A stretch of 64,000 nt of DNA, taken from the NCBI GenBank assembly GCA_934702375.1, contig CAKUYE010000007.1, positions 39,699 to 103,698 of the forward strand. The letters run 5' to 3'. Both the position numbers and the translations under genes were made by a program. Below the pieces are notes generated by a model. That model did not search any database. It was given only the letters and a program-made list of their open reading frames with translations, and was not told the origin of the DNA. This DNA comes from an uncultured Bacillota bacterium. GTDB lineage: Bacteria; Bacillota; Dehalobacteriia; UBA7702. Shown here piece by piece: positions 24,901-31,450 of this stretch. Every line of letters begins with the position of its first letter. Position 1 is the first letter of the stretch.

Positions 24901-26407
24901 TCTGAATCAGCTGGAATCCAAAGCGAAAGAGGAAGGCAAGGGAGATTACGCTTCCGACATCAAGCGTATGGGAATCCTCAAGGATGACACGCTGAACGGA
25001 AACCAGAAGTACCAGGAAATGAAGGCTATGGACTTGCTGAGCGATACCTTTGATGCGAAACTCATGGCTTTGCAGGATGACCACGGGCTTGACGTTGGAA
25101 CGGTCATTACCCTGTATACGCAGCTGGAATATTACAACGACACTATGAGTAAAAAGGAACGTGCCGTTGCGGCTTCTAATTTCCTTGCAAGTCAAAAAGA
25201 CCTCACTAAGGATGCGATGGCTGCGGCGTATAACGCCTTTGTTGACCAAACCACGGTTCTTTCCGATTGGACTGCCGCTGATTTTTCCGACGGTGCTTAC
25301 GGAAACATGATTAGCCAGCTGGGTAAATCCTTCGGCAGTGCATGGGATAACGGTGGAAAATACCTTAGCACTCCGGCAAAAGACCTTGGCTGGACGATCG
25401 AGGAAGCCATCTGGGCTTACGAGTATTGCAATAAAGGCACCGAAAACAAGGAAGAATATGTTGCTAAGGTAGAAAAGATGAACCTTCCGGCGAAGTACAA
25501 ATCGGCTCTTGTTGCTATGCGTGGATGGAGCCCGAAAAAGGATTGTCATTTCACCGACGGCGGCTCTGTTAAGATTGATTTGGAAAAGGACGCCGAACCC
25601 GAACTTGATGTAAGCTATGCCGCCGTAAAGGATGCCGATCCTCATTCTAATACCGGCAGAACGAAGGAAGAGCTGTCTCGTCTTGCTTCCCGGACGGCAT
25701 TGGATAAATGGAAGGACGGCGAATATATGTCGGCTCCGATGAACGTGGCTTTTGAGTTGTCATCGGATTACGGTTATCGTTCTGCCGGTTCTACTAACGG
25801 TGTTGGCTCTATTAACCATAACGGCGTAGACCTCGCTCCCAGAGGGAAGGGTACACCTTATGCCACCGCTGTTGAGGGTGGTAAAATCGTGCAGAAACGC
25901 TGGAACGGCGGCTACGGTAACTATGTTGAGATTGAGCTTCCCAACGGTACACGGCAATTCTACGGGCATATGGATTCCTTATCCGATGATATCCATGTCG
26001 GTGATACCGTTGCCGCCGGTACTGTTTTGGGGGTTGTCGGAAATACCGGCAACTCTACAGGAACCCACCTTCACTTTGGGATGATTGGTAAAAACGGGGA
26101 GCGTATGAATCCCCAGGATTACTACGACTTTGGCGAAAAACATGGCGGTGCGAGAACGACGATCGCCACGAAAAGCGGTATTGTCGGCAGTCTGAAAGAA
26201 GGGGAGATTACTTATTCCGGCTCTTCCAAAGGGGCAAAGGAACCGTCCAATTCTTCGGATTCCAAGAAATCCGGCGGTGGCGGCGGCGGAACGCTTTCTA
26301 AGTCTGTTCGTTCGAGATCGCAGTCCACGTATAAGAGCCGGTACAGCACCGGCAGAAGCTATGGCGGTTACGGCGGCTATGGCGGCTACGGCGGTTACAG
26401 CTATTAA
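18932..26407 (+). CDS. Giant polyvalent virion protein (zincin, ParB-like, LPD38-type, M23 peptidase)
   Basis: An uninterrupted 2,491-codon frame. Order: basic low-complexity start (1-110); Gly/Ala helical region (to 400); a zincin-like domain with VHELTHSIE near 553-561 and a downstream HEMIAEFFE; a linker with QYSLKRKRKLKRR near 684; a ParB/sulfiredoxin-like domain near 850-950 where the usual HEGRHR is GGDGLKRM, so probably inactive; helical domains of the large polyvalent protein type, LPD38-like near 1,400-1,720; and an M23 peptidase near 2,270-2,400 with HNGVDLA and THLHFG. It ends in Ser/Gly/Tyr repeats (YGGYGGYGG). Such proteins are packed in the head and ejected, cutting the wall and acting on the new host. 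Element B encodes only the M23 part. Confidence 0.8.
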   Translation: MPRTTPKGNTVTTKGSGKKTNAAKKKSSFPGTSSVLANDVAKRKQKSGKRSILDTAEKNAVDRKIQTYKSGKMTSTEAARHRNSNTGKKPTRAYNNAPAIKGMPVREQDPNSNANYYAKSFLLGAASLPTDLMNYRKMNRENPSKIKNTVAAISPYLLMSKNPGLSLGLRAAGELSGWRDNGEVSKKVDSGFGKVTSAYDDALEKHNKDKRGGDSLGNQLAFGGGRLAADLALMAATPGGIPLKAATRGGKVLKFFAEPFLNPGTLGRNAAAYEGSRYNEARKAGADPKTAATAAYKYALPQAYLESLGGAEKAFNKVLKPSASIVKEAFKGAGSEALEEAAQTPWEVYSRQFYGGNVKMLPDKKGLALGQTQPTDTVFDPKAMLESAAIGGILGGIGGGVGGMRNRQIARDSVQNTVSRSSRLLRDLENRRAIAAVQDAASKNLVKTDELVYNRRKENDSEAQQRAEERRRYFAEVGRHMDDLTGWSGQRYGVAENVVTFAREISQNTGRQILFDPYIGEGELSLDEVANGSYSDGVIRINPNSENPVAQIIVHELTHSIEGTAYYPQIQQMILDFYNADIGGIRAEIQERYGDTLRTAEDVNHEMIAEFFEKKGITDMDTLRAVVKVNRSFAEKVADWLQHLATKITGTKEQKFILEMRDRWREALLTADEGLIGDDIQYSLKRKRKLKRRPNEFNTYALAKISRAVNSGAKVGDNFSVTHGGNIYICEIKDVDSYARAIVKVIPGNEIRKNAYKGGRINDVLDGDIGTDSRYSNSEGVDGRGYGGLPGELSTDPGTGRNAVAIPGSEPREFIGVSHLEGNLENTRRNRPADTGIQRLHLSRDRIFRLINQYGKRNTKTAKAFVTNIDPTSFLNLVAGEERANALRAKAKAVNANALENAETPFIRVNMKEGTVLGGDGLKRMAALEKAGVTEVTIVVIPEGAARNTAETIDSLELYGANPSEDISLYELIPLTQNNANEIDRVYGDRNVLNQISGTQYSISRRNDSDNRRVSQSAITARSVARENNQTEAENAIEENIAADREGYTYTPKSNRETEEQAWANREAHWYDEDRLTGLFEQVESAQGAELDNLTTELILEYVDAVNSGDMARASRIQEQRGKLGTVIGRALQTNTLLRKLTPEGFLNDATAKLNRDYARRNGFSPTKINDEVREAMTGQEEEILSDSIFDLLEATDDETVEKILSRIIQNGLNEDGVSLVDAVKEKGVDGVVDTLLARATSDMNIDGDLLLQIRGDIQEAVNLRIRKYREAALQRMRERKVSIGEGRAYRTYIDRLIEFNNLGYFDNAGDAQLVFENMGMPNISPEDMQRVLDYISIAERIERDGADADFSDFEGMEYIDRIQKRLAKYGSEDASLVARKLASKVIQDYSLPTIWDSVKAIRRIFLLANVKTQERNLGPNIAVYATNIASKPFSVLADRLAARAKDTGFRSQRMKYRPKESFMAAKEGFVKTFADARMGIDTSAGGAKYEGMQGDNFSNRNALGRAANRVDRGLSTIMQAADRPFEEAYRNTTKKDIEEMNGDNVSPELAERMANQVAMERTWKDDNAVTKAVSSITNTLNFGKEFGLGSILNVFIKTPANIMKGSFEYSPLGWTKVAYDAHLFRRAESGSDGEKMAQFKLANDAGKAAAGTLIFATTIALKALGILEITGAAGDEDGEHPYCVKIGDKWYSWKYIAPLMAPVAMGVNTYDIITGNDNEDKDYFHKVTDTIFATFDSAMSAVFEQSFAQTLQESLAQDSFTEMIAKTLASVPSQFTPTLLKQIADFVDPYDRQTYDPSSPILGTMVNNMVSSIPGLSKTLPVKYDAMGNPVRNSKISDDPSWAERAYSAFLDPANVTKDNRSAAESTIHDLAGVTGLTLAAQSAPTSIKVGNKTVRLTNEEMSEWNKNAGKQYREGLEELLADPHFQQLDSMKAQAKAVEELQKYVYGIYKEDFLKDKGYLPSTKTNIKARQIIKSDISLAKYVSDKAYLNQLESKAKEEGKGDYASDIKRMGILKDDTLNGNQKYQEMKAMDLLSDTFDAKLMALQDDHGLDVGTVITLYTQLEYYNDTMSKKERAVAASNFLASQKDLTKDAMAAAYNAFVDQTTVLSDWTAADFSDGAYGNMISQLGKSFGSAWDNGGKYLSTPAKDLGWTIEEAIWAYEYCNKGTENKEEYVAKVEKMNLPAKYKSALVAMRGWSPKKDCHFTDGGSVKIDLEKDAEPELDVSYAAVKDADPHSNTGRTKEELSRLASRTALDKWKDGEYMSAPMNVAFELSSDYGYRSAGSTNGVGSINHNGVDLAPRGKGTPYATAVEGGKIVQKRWNGGYGNYVEIELPNGTRQFYGHMDSLSDDIHVGDTVAAGTVLGVVGNTGNSTGTHLHFGMIGKNGERMNPQDYYDFGEKHGGARTTIATKSGIVGSLKEGEITYSGSSKGAKEPSNSSDSKKSGGGGGGTLSKSVRSRSQSTYKSRYSTGRSYGGYGGYGGYGGYSY
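21216..21485 (+). CDS. Overlapping acidic ORF inside the giant gene
   Basis: In the +1 frame of the giant gene, ATG 21216 follows AAGGGAGGTAGGATAA, a very good ribosome site, and opens 89 codons. The product reads MMFWTETSERIRDIVTAKGL and continues LQTPEQEEMLLPFLEANQEN and LSESLILKEILRILDA: acidic, helical, with ordinary protein composition. The giant's own translation over this stretch is Gly/Asn/Asp-rich and linker-like. It follows a basic segment of the giant (residues about 685-760). An immunity- or antitoxin-like partner is a possibility. It is dual coding if expressed; no homologue is known to me. Confidence 0.45.
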   Translation: MMFWTETSERIRDIVTAKGLMDEDMAGCLGSFLQTPEQEEMLLPFLEANQENLSESLILKEILRILDATDPQTPESKDYISPETEFSDL

Positions 26408-26416
26408 GGAGGTCAA

Positions 26417-26758
26417 ATGTTTTTAGTAGATCATGATAATATTTCCATCACCAGGGGGGACACCGCAGTACTCGGTGTACTCCTTTGCAATGGTGACGGC
26501 AGCGACTATATCATTCAGACCGGGGATGAGGTTGTGTTCACTGTAAAGAAAGACACATCCACCTCTACGGCGCTGATTCAGAAAACCTATTCCACTGCCG
26601 GTGGAAGCAAAGCCACCTTTGAGCTGGCATCCACGGACACTTCTAATCTTGATTACGGCTTTTACGTTTATGACGTTCAGCTGAACCATGCCAATGGCAA
26701 TGTCAGCACGGTGGTGGAAAAGCACGATTTTGAAGTCCGTGAAGAAGTTACATTCTAA
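26417..26758 (+). CDS. BppU-N-like virion protein
   Basis: The 113-residue beta-rich protein starts at ATG 26417 behind AAGGAGGTCA. NISITRGDTAVLGV and IQTGDEVVFTVKKD are typical of a small beta-sandwich domain found at the start of phage baseplate/upper-fibre proteins. Here it stands alone. It lies between the giant and the fibre genes, so it probably links fibres to the tail base. Confidence 0.6.
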   Translation: MFLVDHDNISITRGDTAVLGVLLCNGDGSDYIIQTGDEVVFTVKKDTSTSTALIQKTYSTAGGSKATFELASTDTSNLDYGFYVYDVQLNHANGNVSTVVEKHDFEVREEVTF

Positions 26759-26770
26759 GGGGGCTTTGAA

Positions 26771-27082
26771 ATGGATGAAAGGAATGAATCATCCGCCGTA
26801 ATCGGCGGTGTTGTGAACGATGAAGCACGTATGTTTGCCCAGGTGGAAGAAGCCCCTCCGGAGCAGGTAGTGAAGGGTAAGGTTTGCTCTTGCGGCTGTG
26901 TAACCGGCTGCACTAACCGTGAACAGCCGGAGATTATCGGCAAGCTCAAGATGGGTTATTTCAAGGGCGATAAAGGCGATAAGGGAGATAAGGGCGAACC
27001 CGGGAAAGACGGGGACGGCGCTTGCGAATGTGAAGCGATCCCCTATTCTCAGCTTTTAACGATGATAAATGAAATGTTTTAA
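26771..27082 (+). CDS. Cys-rich protein with short collagen-like repeat
   Basis: The 103-residue protein has a Cys cluster (VCSCGCVTGCTN, residues about 38-49), then a collagen-like Gly-X-Y run (GDKGDKGDKGEPGKDGDG, about 71-88) and another CECE. Collagen-like triplets trimerise in phage fibres; the Cys cluster may bind metal. It is probably a short fibre or fibre adaptor. The start follows GGGGGCTTTGAA, a fair ribosome site. Confidence 0.6.
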   Translation: MDERNESSAVIGGVVNDEARMFAQVEEAPPEQVVKGKVCSCGCVTGCTNREQPEIIGKLKMGYFKGDKGDKGDKGEPGKDGDGACECEAIPYSQLLTMINEMF

Positions 27083-27093
27083 AGGAGGAATAT

Positions 27094-28449
27094 ATGGCAT
27101 TTTTAGACCAAGATGGATTATCGGTGGTTCTGTCGAGTTTAAAGACGAAGCTTACGGAGTTGTATAATACTTTGTATGCAGCGAAAAGTCATAATCACAG
27201 CTATACGGACTTAACAAATAAGCCGACTATTGATACGGCTTTGTCGAATACTTCGACAAATGCGGTGCAGAACAAAGCGATTTATACCGAGTTGGAGAAG
27301 AAGGTCAACACTTCCGATATCAAGGATAATCTGACCTCTACCGACACGAACAAACCTCTTTCCGCAAATCAGGGGAAAATGTTAAAGGACGCGATTGACG
27401 GTATCACTACGGATATCGGCAACCTTGGTGGCGGCGATATGATGAAAGCCACCTACGATACCGATAACAGTGGGGTTGTGGACAATGCCGAGAAGCTGGA
27501 TGGGCAAGCGGCAAGCTACTACGAGAATGTTTATTATGGAACCTGCGGAGAGCTGCCTTCCGGTAATGACACGTGGGCAGTGACGGTACCCAATAAAACA
27601 AACAGCACAAGCCAGCCGTCCTGGATTAACACCAATACGATTCTTGCTGTAAAGTTTAGTCTTGGCGGCGGCTCCCAGAGTTCAAAATTGAAGGTCAATG
27701 GGTGGACCGGAAATATTCTGGGGCTTGATGGCTCCGCAAACGCTGCTACAATCGGATGGTACGTAGATCAAACCGTACAGTTTTTGTGGGACGGAGAAAA
27801 CTGGCGGCAGCTAACTCCCACGTTTGCCAGTTTTACTAAATATGGCATTTCCATGTATACTCAGGAAATTCCCAGCAGTGAGAATAACAGCGTTTTAACA
27901 TCCTATAAGACAGGGCAGGCAATCAATGCTGCGAAACAGGAAATCACAGATCTTATTCCTACCCATCTTTCTACCCTTAATGATGATTCCACACACCGCA
28001 CAATCACCGATGCGGAACGAACTGCGTGGAACGCTAAGAGCGATTTTAGCGGTAGCTATAATGATTTAACGAATAAACCTACAATACCAACGAACAACAA
28101 CCAGCTGACCAATGGTGCCGGGTATCAGACCGAAACACAGGTAAATAACCTTATCAAATCCGCTACCTCCAAGGTTATCGAATACGGCGGGTCTACGGAT
28201 ATTGCAGGTCTCCCCGCTTTGGCGGTAGCGGCAAACGCCTATAAGATGTACAACATCACGGAAGGGTTTTCGACTACTGCACAGTTTCTTGAGGGGGCTG
28301 GCAAGAGTTATCCTGCCGGTACCAACGTTGTAGTTATTCCTAATTCGGCAGGAACGGCGTATGTGTTTGATATCTATACAGGCTCCTTTGCTATGTCTGC
28401 CTTAACGGCATCGGAAATCAACGCCGCTTTCACGGCTGCGGGGTATTGA
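27094..28449 (+). CDS. Tail fibre protein 1
   Basis: This 451-residue fibre begins MAFLDQDGLSVVLSSLKTKL, a helix also found at the start of the fibres at 28451 and 39952, so probably the common attachment peptide. It contains repeats YTDLTNKPTI and FSGSYNDLTNKPTIPTN, the SATSTxAVQNK-type segment (SNTSTNAVQNKAIYTELEKK) and a beta-rich C-terminus. AAAGGAGGAATAT precedes the ATG. It likely trimerises and binds the cell surface. Confidence 0.75.
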   Translation: MAFLDQDGLSVVLSSLKTKLTELYNTLYAAKSHNHSYTDLTNKPTIDTALSNTSTNAVQNKAIYTELEKKVNTSDIKDNLTSTDTNKPLSANQGKMLKDAIDGITTDIGNLGGGDMMKATYDTDNSGVVDNAEKLDGQAASYYENVYYGTCGELPSGNDTWAVTVPNKTNSTSQPSWINTNTILAVKFSLGGGSQSSKLKVNGWTGNILGLDGSANAATIGWYVDQTVQFLWDGENWRQLTPTFASFTKYGISMYTQEIPSSENNSVLTSYKTGQAINAAKQEITDLIPTHLSTLNDDSTHRTITDAERTAWNAKSDFSGSYNDLTNKPTIPTNNNQLTNGAGYQTETQVNNLIKSATSKVIEYGGSTDIAGLPALAVAANAYKMYNITEGFSTTAQFLEGAGKSYPAGTNVVVIPNSAGTAYVFDIYTGSFAMSALTASEINAAFTAAGY

Positions 28450-28450
28450 T

Positions 28451-29773
28451 ATGGCTTTTGTTGATAATGACGCACTGGTTGCAGTGCTTACAAGAATCCT
28501 TGAAACCTTTGCCACAAAGGAAGATCTGGAAGCCATTGAAGCTGGTGGTGTTACTGTTGATGCAGCGCTTTCTTCCACCAGCACAAACCCGGTGCAGAAT
28601 AAAGTCGTGAAAACGGCTTTGGATGGGAAAGCTTCGTCGAGCCATAGTCATGCTGCCGGTGATATCTCTTCGGGAACCTTATCTGTTGCTAGAGGGGGTA
28701 CGGGGAAAAGCAGTTGGACAACGAACCGCTTGATTTATCCTACCTCCGGAACGGTGCTTAATCAACTGGCGTTCCCTACTACAGCCGGAAGCTTTCTTCG
28801 GCAGGGGACGAGCGGCGCTCCTTATTGGTCAACTCCTGCGAGCGTGTTGAGTGCGATTAAGGCGTTGCCTTTGGCAGGCGGTACTGTTACTGGACAGACG
28901 ACGTTCAACAGTTCTATATGCACTGACGTTATTTATGACAAAGCAGGAAGCATGGCGATTTACGACAAGAATGCCAACGCTTCCCAAATCAGCATCGGAT
29001 ACGGCACGCTTAGCGCAGGATACAACACTGTGATCTACGGCACAAATGTTATATTTAGCACATCAGCTGTCAAGTTATCAGAAAGCAATGCGCATATATT
29101 CAACGCCAGAGGGCGCAATATGATCGGCGATTATGCGACTGACAATGAAGTGACTATCGGTAATCAGGATGATTACTTTCATCTTGTCGGATCGTCTACC
29201 GGAATGTCCTATATGACGTTTAATAGCTTAATGGTGCGTCCCAAAAACAACACCATCGACTCATTGGTGTTCGGGTGCGTTGATACTAATCTTGGGTCAA
29301 CATTTAGACCGCAGTCTGATAATAAAGGAACGCTGGGTGCGAGTAGCTGGCGTTTTCGATGGATGTATTGCGTTAATGGCGTGACTACTACATCTGACCG
29401 CAGGAAAAAGAAGGATATCTCCGACGATATCTCTGTTTACAAAGATATCCTATCCGAGATCACGCCTGTCCGGTACCGCTATAACGACATTGAAGAAGAT
29501 AAGATTCGCATCGGTTTCATAGCGCAGGATTTGGATGAGGCTTTTGAAAGGCACGGATTAAACCCCAGAGATTTTGCAGCGATCCACTTGGATAAAATTG
29601 AGCCGACAGAGACTATCCCTGACGGCAAGGTATACGGTCTTTCTTACGACGGTTTTGTGGCTCTGAATACGGCAATGATTCAGGATTTACAAAAAGAAAA
29701 TACTGAACTGAAAAACAAGCTGGCTGCAATGGAAGATCGGCTGGCTAAATTGGAGGAAAAAATTGGCAATTAA
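28451..29773 (+). CDS. Tail fibre protein 2 with S74 intramolecular chaperone
   Basis: The 440-residue protein starts MAFVDNDALVAVLTRILETF (shared attachment helix), has fibre repeats (SGTLSVARGGTGKSS) and a beta-helix-like middle. It ends in a Peptidase_S74 chaperone domain: SDRRKKKDISD near 314-324 (self-cleavage serine), IGFIAQDLDEAF, YGLSYDGFVALNTAMIQDL and a terminal coiled coil. The domain trimerises the fibre and cuts itself off. It overlaps the endolysin gene by 11 bases, whose start uses the ribosome site inside this gene. Confidence 0.82.
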   Translation: MAFVDNDALVAVLTRILETFATKEDLEAIEAGGVTVDAALSSTSTNPVQNKVVKTALDGKASSSHSHAAGDISSGTLSVARGGTGKSSWTTNRLIYPTSGTVLNQLAFPTTAGSFLRQGTSGAPYWSTPASVLSAIKALPLAGGTVTGQTTFNSSICTDVIYDKAGSMAIYDKNANASQISIGYGTLSAGYNTVIYGTNVIFSTSAVKLSESNAHIFNARGRNMIGDYATDNEVTIGNQDDYFHLVGSSTGMSYMTFNSLMVRPKNNTIDSLVFGCVDTNLGSTFRPQSDNKGTLGASSWRFRWMYCVNGVTTTSDRRKKKDISDDISVYKDILSEITPVRYRYNDIEEDKIRIGFIAQDLDEAFERHGLNPRDFAAIHLDKIEPTETIPDGKVYGLSYDGFVALNTAMIQDLQKENTELKNKLAAMEDRLAKLEEKIGN

Positions 29774-30575
29774 AACTGTATCAATCAAATCCCTGGGGCG
29801 AGATTGCAAAATCTCTCCCCATTTTAAATTAAGCGAAATGGCTTGTAAGGACGGGAGCGATAAGGTGCTTTACTCCACAGAGCTGATGGCAAAGCTGGAA
29901 GAGCTTAGGGCTTACGGCGGCTTTACCGTGTCTATCAACAGCGGGTATCGCACCCCGGCTTACAATAAAAAGATCGGCGGTGCAAGCCGGTCACAGCATA
30001 CGCTTGGCACGGCTGCCGACATTGTGGTTAAAAAGAACGGTGTAGTCGTAAATGCAAAAAAGGTCTGCTGCCTTTGCCAGAGCCTTGGCTTCAAGGGCAT
30101 CGGCTACATTTCCGCTAATGCCGTTCACGTGGATATGAGAGCATCCGGCTCTTATCGTGGAGATGAGCGCCGGGGCTATGGTGGTAACGTAAGCGACTTT
30201 TACAGGTATTTTGGTATTAGCAAGGCAGAAATCGAAGCTTTAAAGGCTTCCTGTGAAGCCTTTAAACCGACAGAAAATAAGGAGGACGAAACAGTGACAC
30301 AAGCAGAATTTAACACGATGATGAACAACTGGATTTCCCAGCAGGCGGCGAAAGAGCCACATGAATGGAGTGCCGAAGCCCGAAAGTGGGCAGAGGAAAA
30401 TAACATCATTACCGGCACCGGCGCAGGGTTTTCCTATCTTTCCGGGTGCGATAGGGAGATGACGATCACTTTCCTCTACAGACTTTATAATTTGCTCTCC
30501 GGCGGCGTATCGGATGCAGAGGGTGAAGCCATGATTAATGCCATGATTAAGGCATTGGAAGGGTTGAAGAAATAA
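29763..30575 (+). CDS. M15 peptidase endolysin with C-terminal SLH-like domain
   Basis: The start is TTG 29763 behind GGAGGAAAAAA; the element B copy uses ATG in the same place. The 270-residue product has an M15-type zinc site (H79 in SRSQHTLG, D86, H122 in VHVDMR), which fits a D-Ala/L-Ala or endopeptidase cleaving peptidoglycan cross-links. After a charged linker, residues about 200-245 (EWSAEARKWAEENNIITGTG) look like an S-layer-homology repeat for wall binding. It is nearly identical to the enzyme at 40664-41467 in the catalytic half. Confidence 0.85.
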   Translation: MAIKTVSIKSLGRDCKISPHFKLSEMACKDGSDKVLYSTELMAKLEELRAYGGFTVSINSGYRTPAYNKKIGGASRSQHTLGTAADIVVKKNGVVVNAKKVCCLCQSLGFKGIGYISANAVHVDMRASGSYRGDERRGYGGNVSDFYRYFGISKAEIEALKASCEAFKPTENKEDETVTQAEFNTMMNNWISQQAAKEPHEWSAEARKWAEENNIITGTGAGFSYLSGCDREMTITFLYRLYNLLSGGVSDAEGEAMINAMIKALEGLKK

Positions 30576-30584
30576 GGAGGGCTT

Positions 30585-31013
30585 ATGAGTATTATTGCAA
30601 ACGCCAAGGGTGTTTTATGTTTTGTTGTCGGGGTAGTCGGCGGTGCGATAGCATCGTTATTCGGAGGATGGAATGCTGCGTTGAGCTTACTTGTGATTTT
30701 AATGATTGCCGATTACGCCACTGGACTTCTTGTTGCCGGGGTATTTAAAAAATCCAGCAAGACCCAAAATGGGGCGCTGGAATCGAAAGCTGGTTTCAAA
30801 GGGTTGTGTCGGAAATGTATGGTATTGATTTTCGTATTAATTGCCTATCAGATTGACCTTGTTTTGGGCACCACTTATTTGAGAGATGCGGTCTGCATCG
30901 GCTTCTGTTTGAATGAGATTATCAGCCTTACAGAGAACGCCGGATTGATGGGCGTGCCGTTGCCCTCGGCGCTCGAAAAAGCAATCGAAATGTTAAGAGA
31001 AAAAGCGGAATAA
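30585..31013 (+). CDS. Holin of the toxin-secretion/phage-lysis family
   Basis: The 142-residue membrane protein has hydrophobic stretches near residues 8-28, 32-52, 72-95 and 100-115, and the family patterns ADYATGLLVAGVFKKSS and GLCRKCMVLIFVLIAYQID. It forms holes that release or activate the endolysin encoded 10 bases upstream. It is the last gene of the element A late operon, followed by a strong terminator. Confidence 0.85.
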   Translation: MSIIANAKGVLCFVVGVVGGAIASLFGGWNAALSLLVILMIADYATGLLVAGVFKKSSKTQNGALESKAGFKGLCRKCMVLIFVLIAYQIDLVLGTTYLRDAVCIGFCLNEIISLTENAGLMGVPLPSALEKAIEMLREKAE

Positions 31014-31059
31014 AAAAATGGCACGCTTTCGGCACGCATGAATTTCTGTACACAAAAAA

Positions 31060-31090
31060 GGATGGGATGAAAATGTCCCATCCTTTTTTT
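31060..31090 (+). terminator. Late operon terminator of element A
   Basis: GGATGGGA (31060-31067) and TCCCATCC (31076-31083) form an 8-bp stem followed by seven T. Confidence 0.85.
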
Positions 31091-31137
31091 AATTACCTGT
31101 ATAATAGCCTTTTGGTTTTGTTGGGTTGGTGTGAGGA

Positions 31138-31305
31138 AAAATTTAATAGTATACCTTCAATCGGTTCTTAAGCAAGTGCTTTTTTGCGCGAACGATTGCA
31201 TGCGTTTGAGAGTAGTGTAAATTCAAGTAGTTCTTAAACAAGGTGAGTTGGTAACTCAGATAATCCTTGGTTTGAGAGTAGTGTTGGTTCTATGTCACGA
31301 ATTTG
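31138..31305 (+). CRISPR. Mini CRISPR-like array: three 36-base units, two 30-base spacers
   Basis: The central unit 31204-31239 starts GTTTGAGAGTAGTGTAAATT and ends TTCTTAAAC, the form of a type II repeat. Exactly 30 bases away on each side are degenerate units: 31138-31173 keeps the 3' part (CTTCAA and GGTTCTTAAGC, 22 of 36 matches by eye) and 31270-31305 keeps the first 15 bases (GTTTGAGAGTAGTGT). Loss of the 3' part in the last unit is usual at the leader-distal end, so transcription is probably rightward. Spacer 2 (31240-31269) is itself a hairpin (TGAGTT-GGT-AACTCA). No cas gene lies in the window; the locus is between two phage elements. Confidence 0.65.
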
Positions 31306-31368
31306 TACAAGTTAAAATGGAGGGATTTCTCTCTTTTTAACTTAGCAAATGTTAAAAGTTAAATTTTT
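31270..31368 (+). ncRNA. tracrRNA-like tail fused to last repeat, with terminator
   Basis: After the last repeat start (GTTTGAGAGTAGTGT) the sequence can fold back: GTA/GTAC and GTG/CAC pair, and AAGTTAAAAT (31309-31318) can pair with GTTTGA except at one position. This copies the geometry of a Cas9 repeat:anti-repeat duplex, whose anti-repeats often read AAGTTAAAAT or GAGTTCAAAT. A small GAG/CTC hairpin follows, then TTTAACTT/AAGTTAAA (31336-31343, 31356-31363) and five T. The whole could act as a natural single-guide-like or decoy RNA. The resemblance was found by eye in an A/T-rich stretch. Confidence 0.35.
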
Positions 31369-31411
31369 GAGTTATTATAGATTTTCAATAGAAGAAATGA
31401 ATATGGGTGCG

Positions 31412-31450
31412 TGAAAAACGCTGTCTCTTTGGGTTGAGACAGCGTTTTTT
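31412..31450. terminator. Bidirectional terminator between elements A and B
   Basis: AACGCTGTCTC (31417-31427) and AGACAGCGTT's arm GAGACAGCGTT (31436-31446) form an 11-bp stem flanked by A and T runs on both sides. Leftward it ends the repressor transcript; rightward it blocks read-through into antisense of the repressor. Confidence 0.85.

Larger units (their letters stand above)
1..31090. mobile_element. Element A: prophage region, left end outside window
   Basis: The region has a leftward early operon (1-5,634), a control region (5,635-7,564) and a rightward late operon from terminase to holin (7,565-31,013), closed by a terminator at 31,060-31,090. Terminase, portal, scaffold, capsid, adaptors, fibres, endolysin and holin are all open and apparently intact. 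No tape measure, tail tube or sheath gene is visible, which suggests a short-tailed (podovirus-like) particle. Integrase and replication genes were not seen and may lie to the left of the window. Confidence 0.85.
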
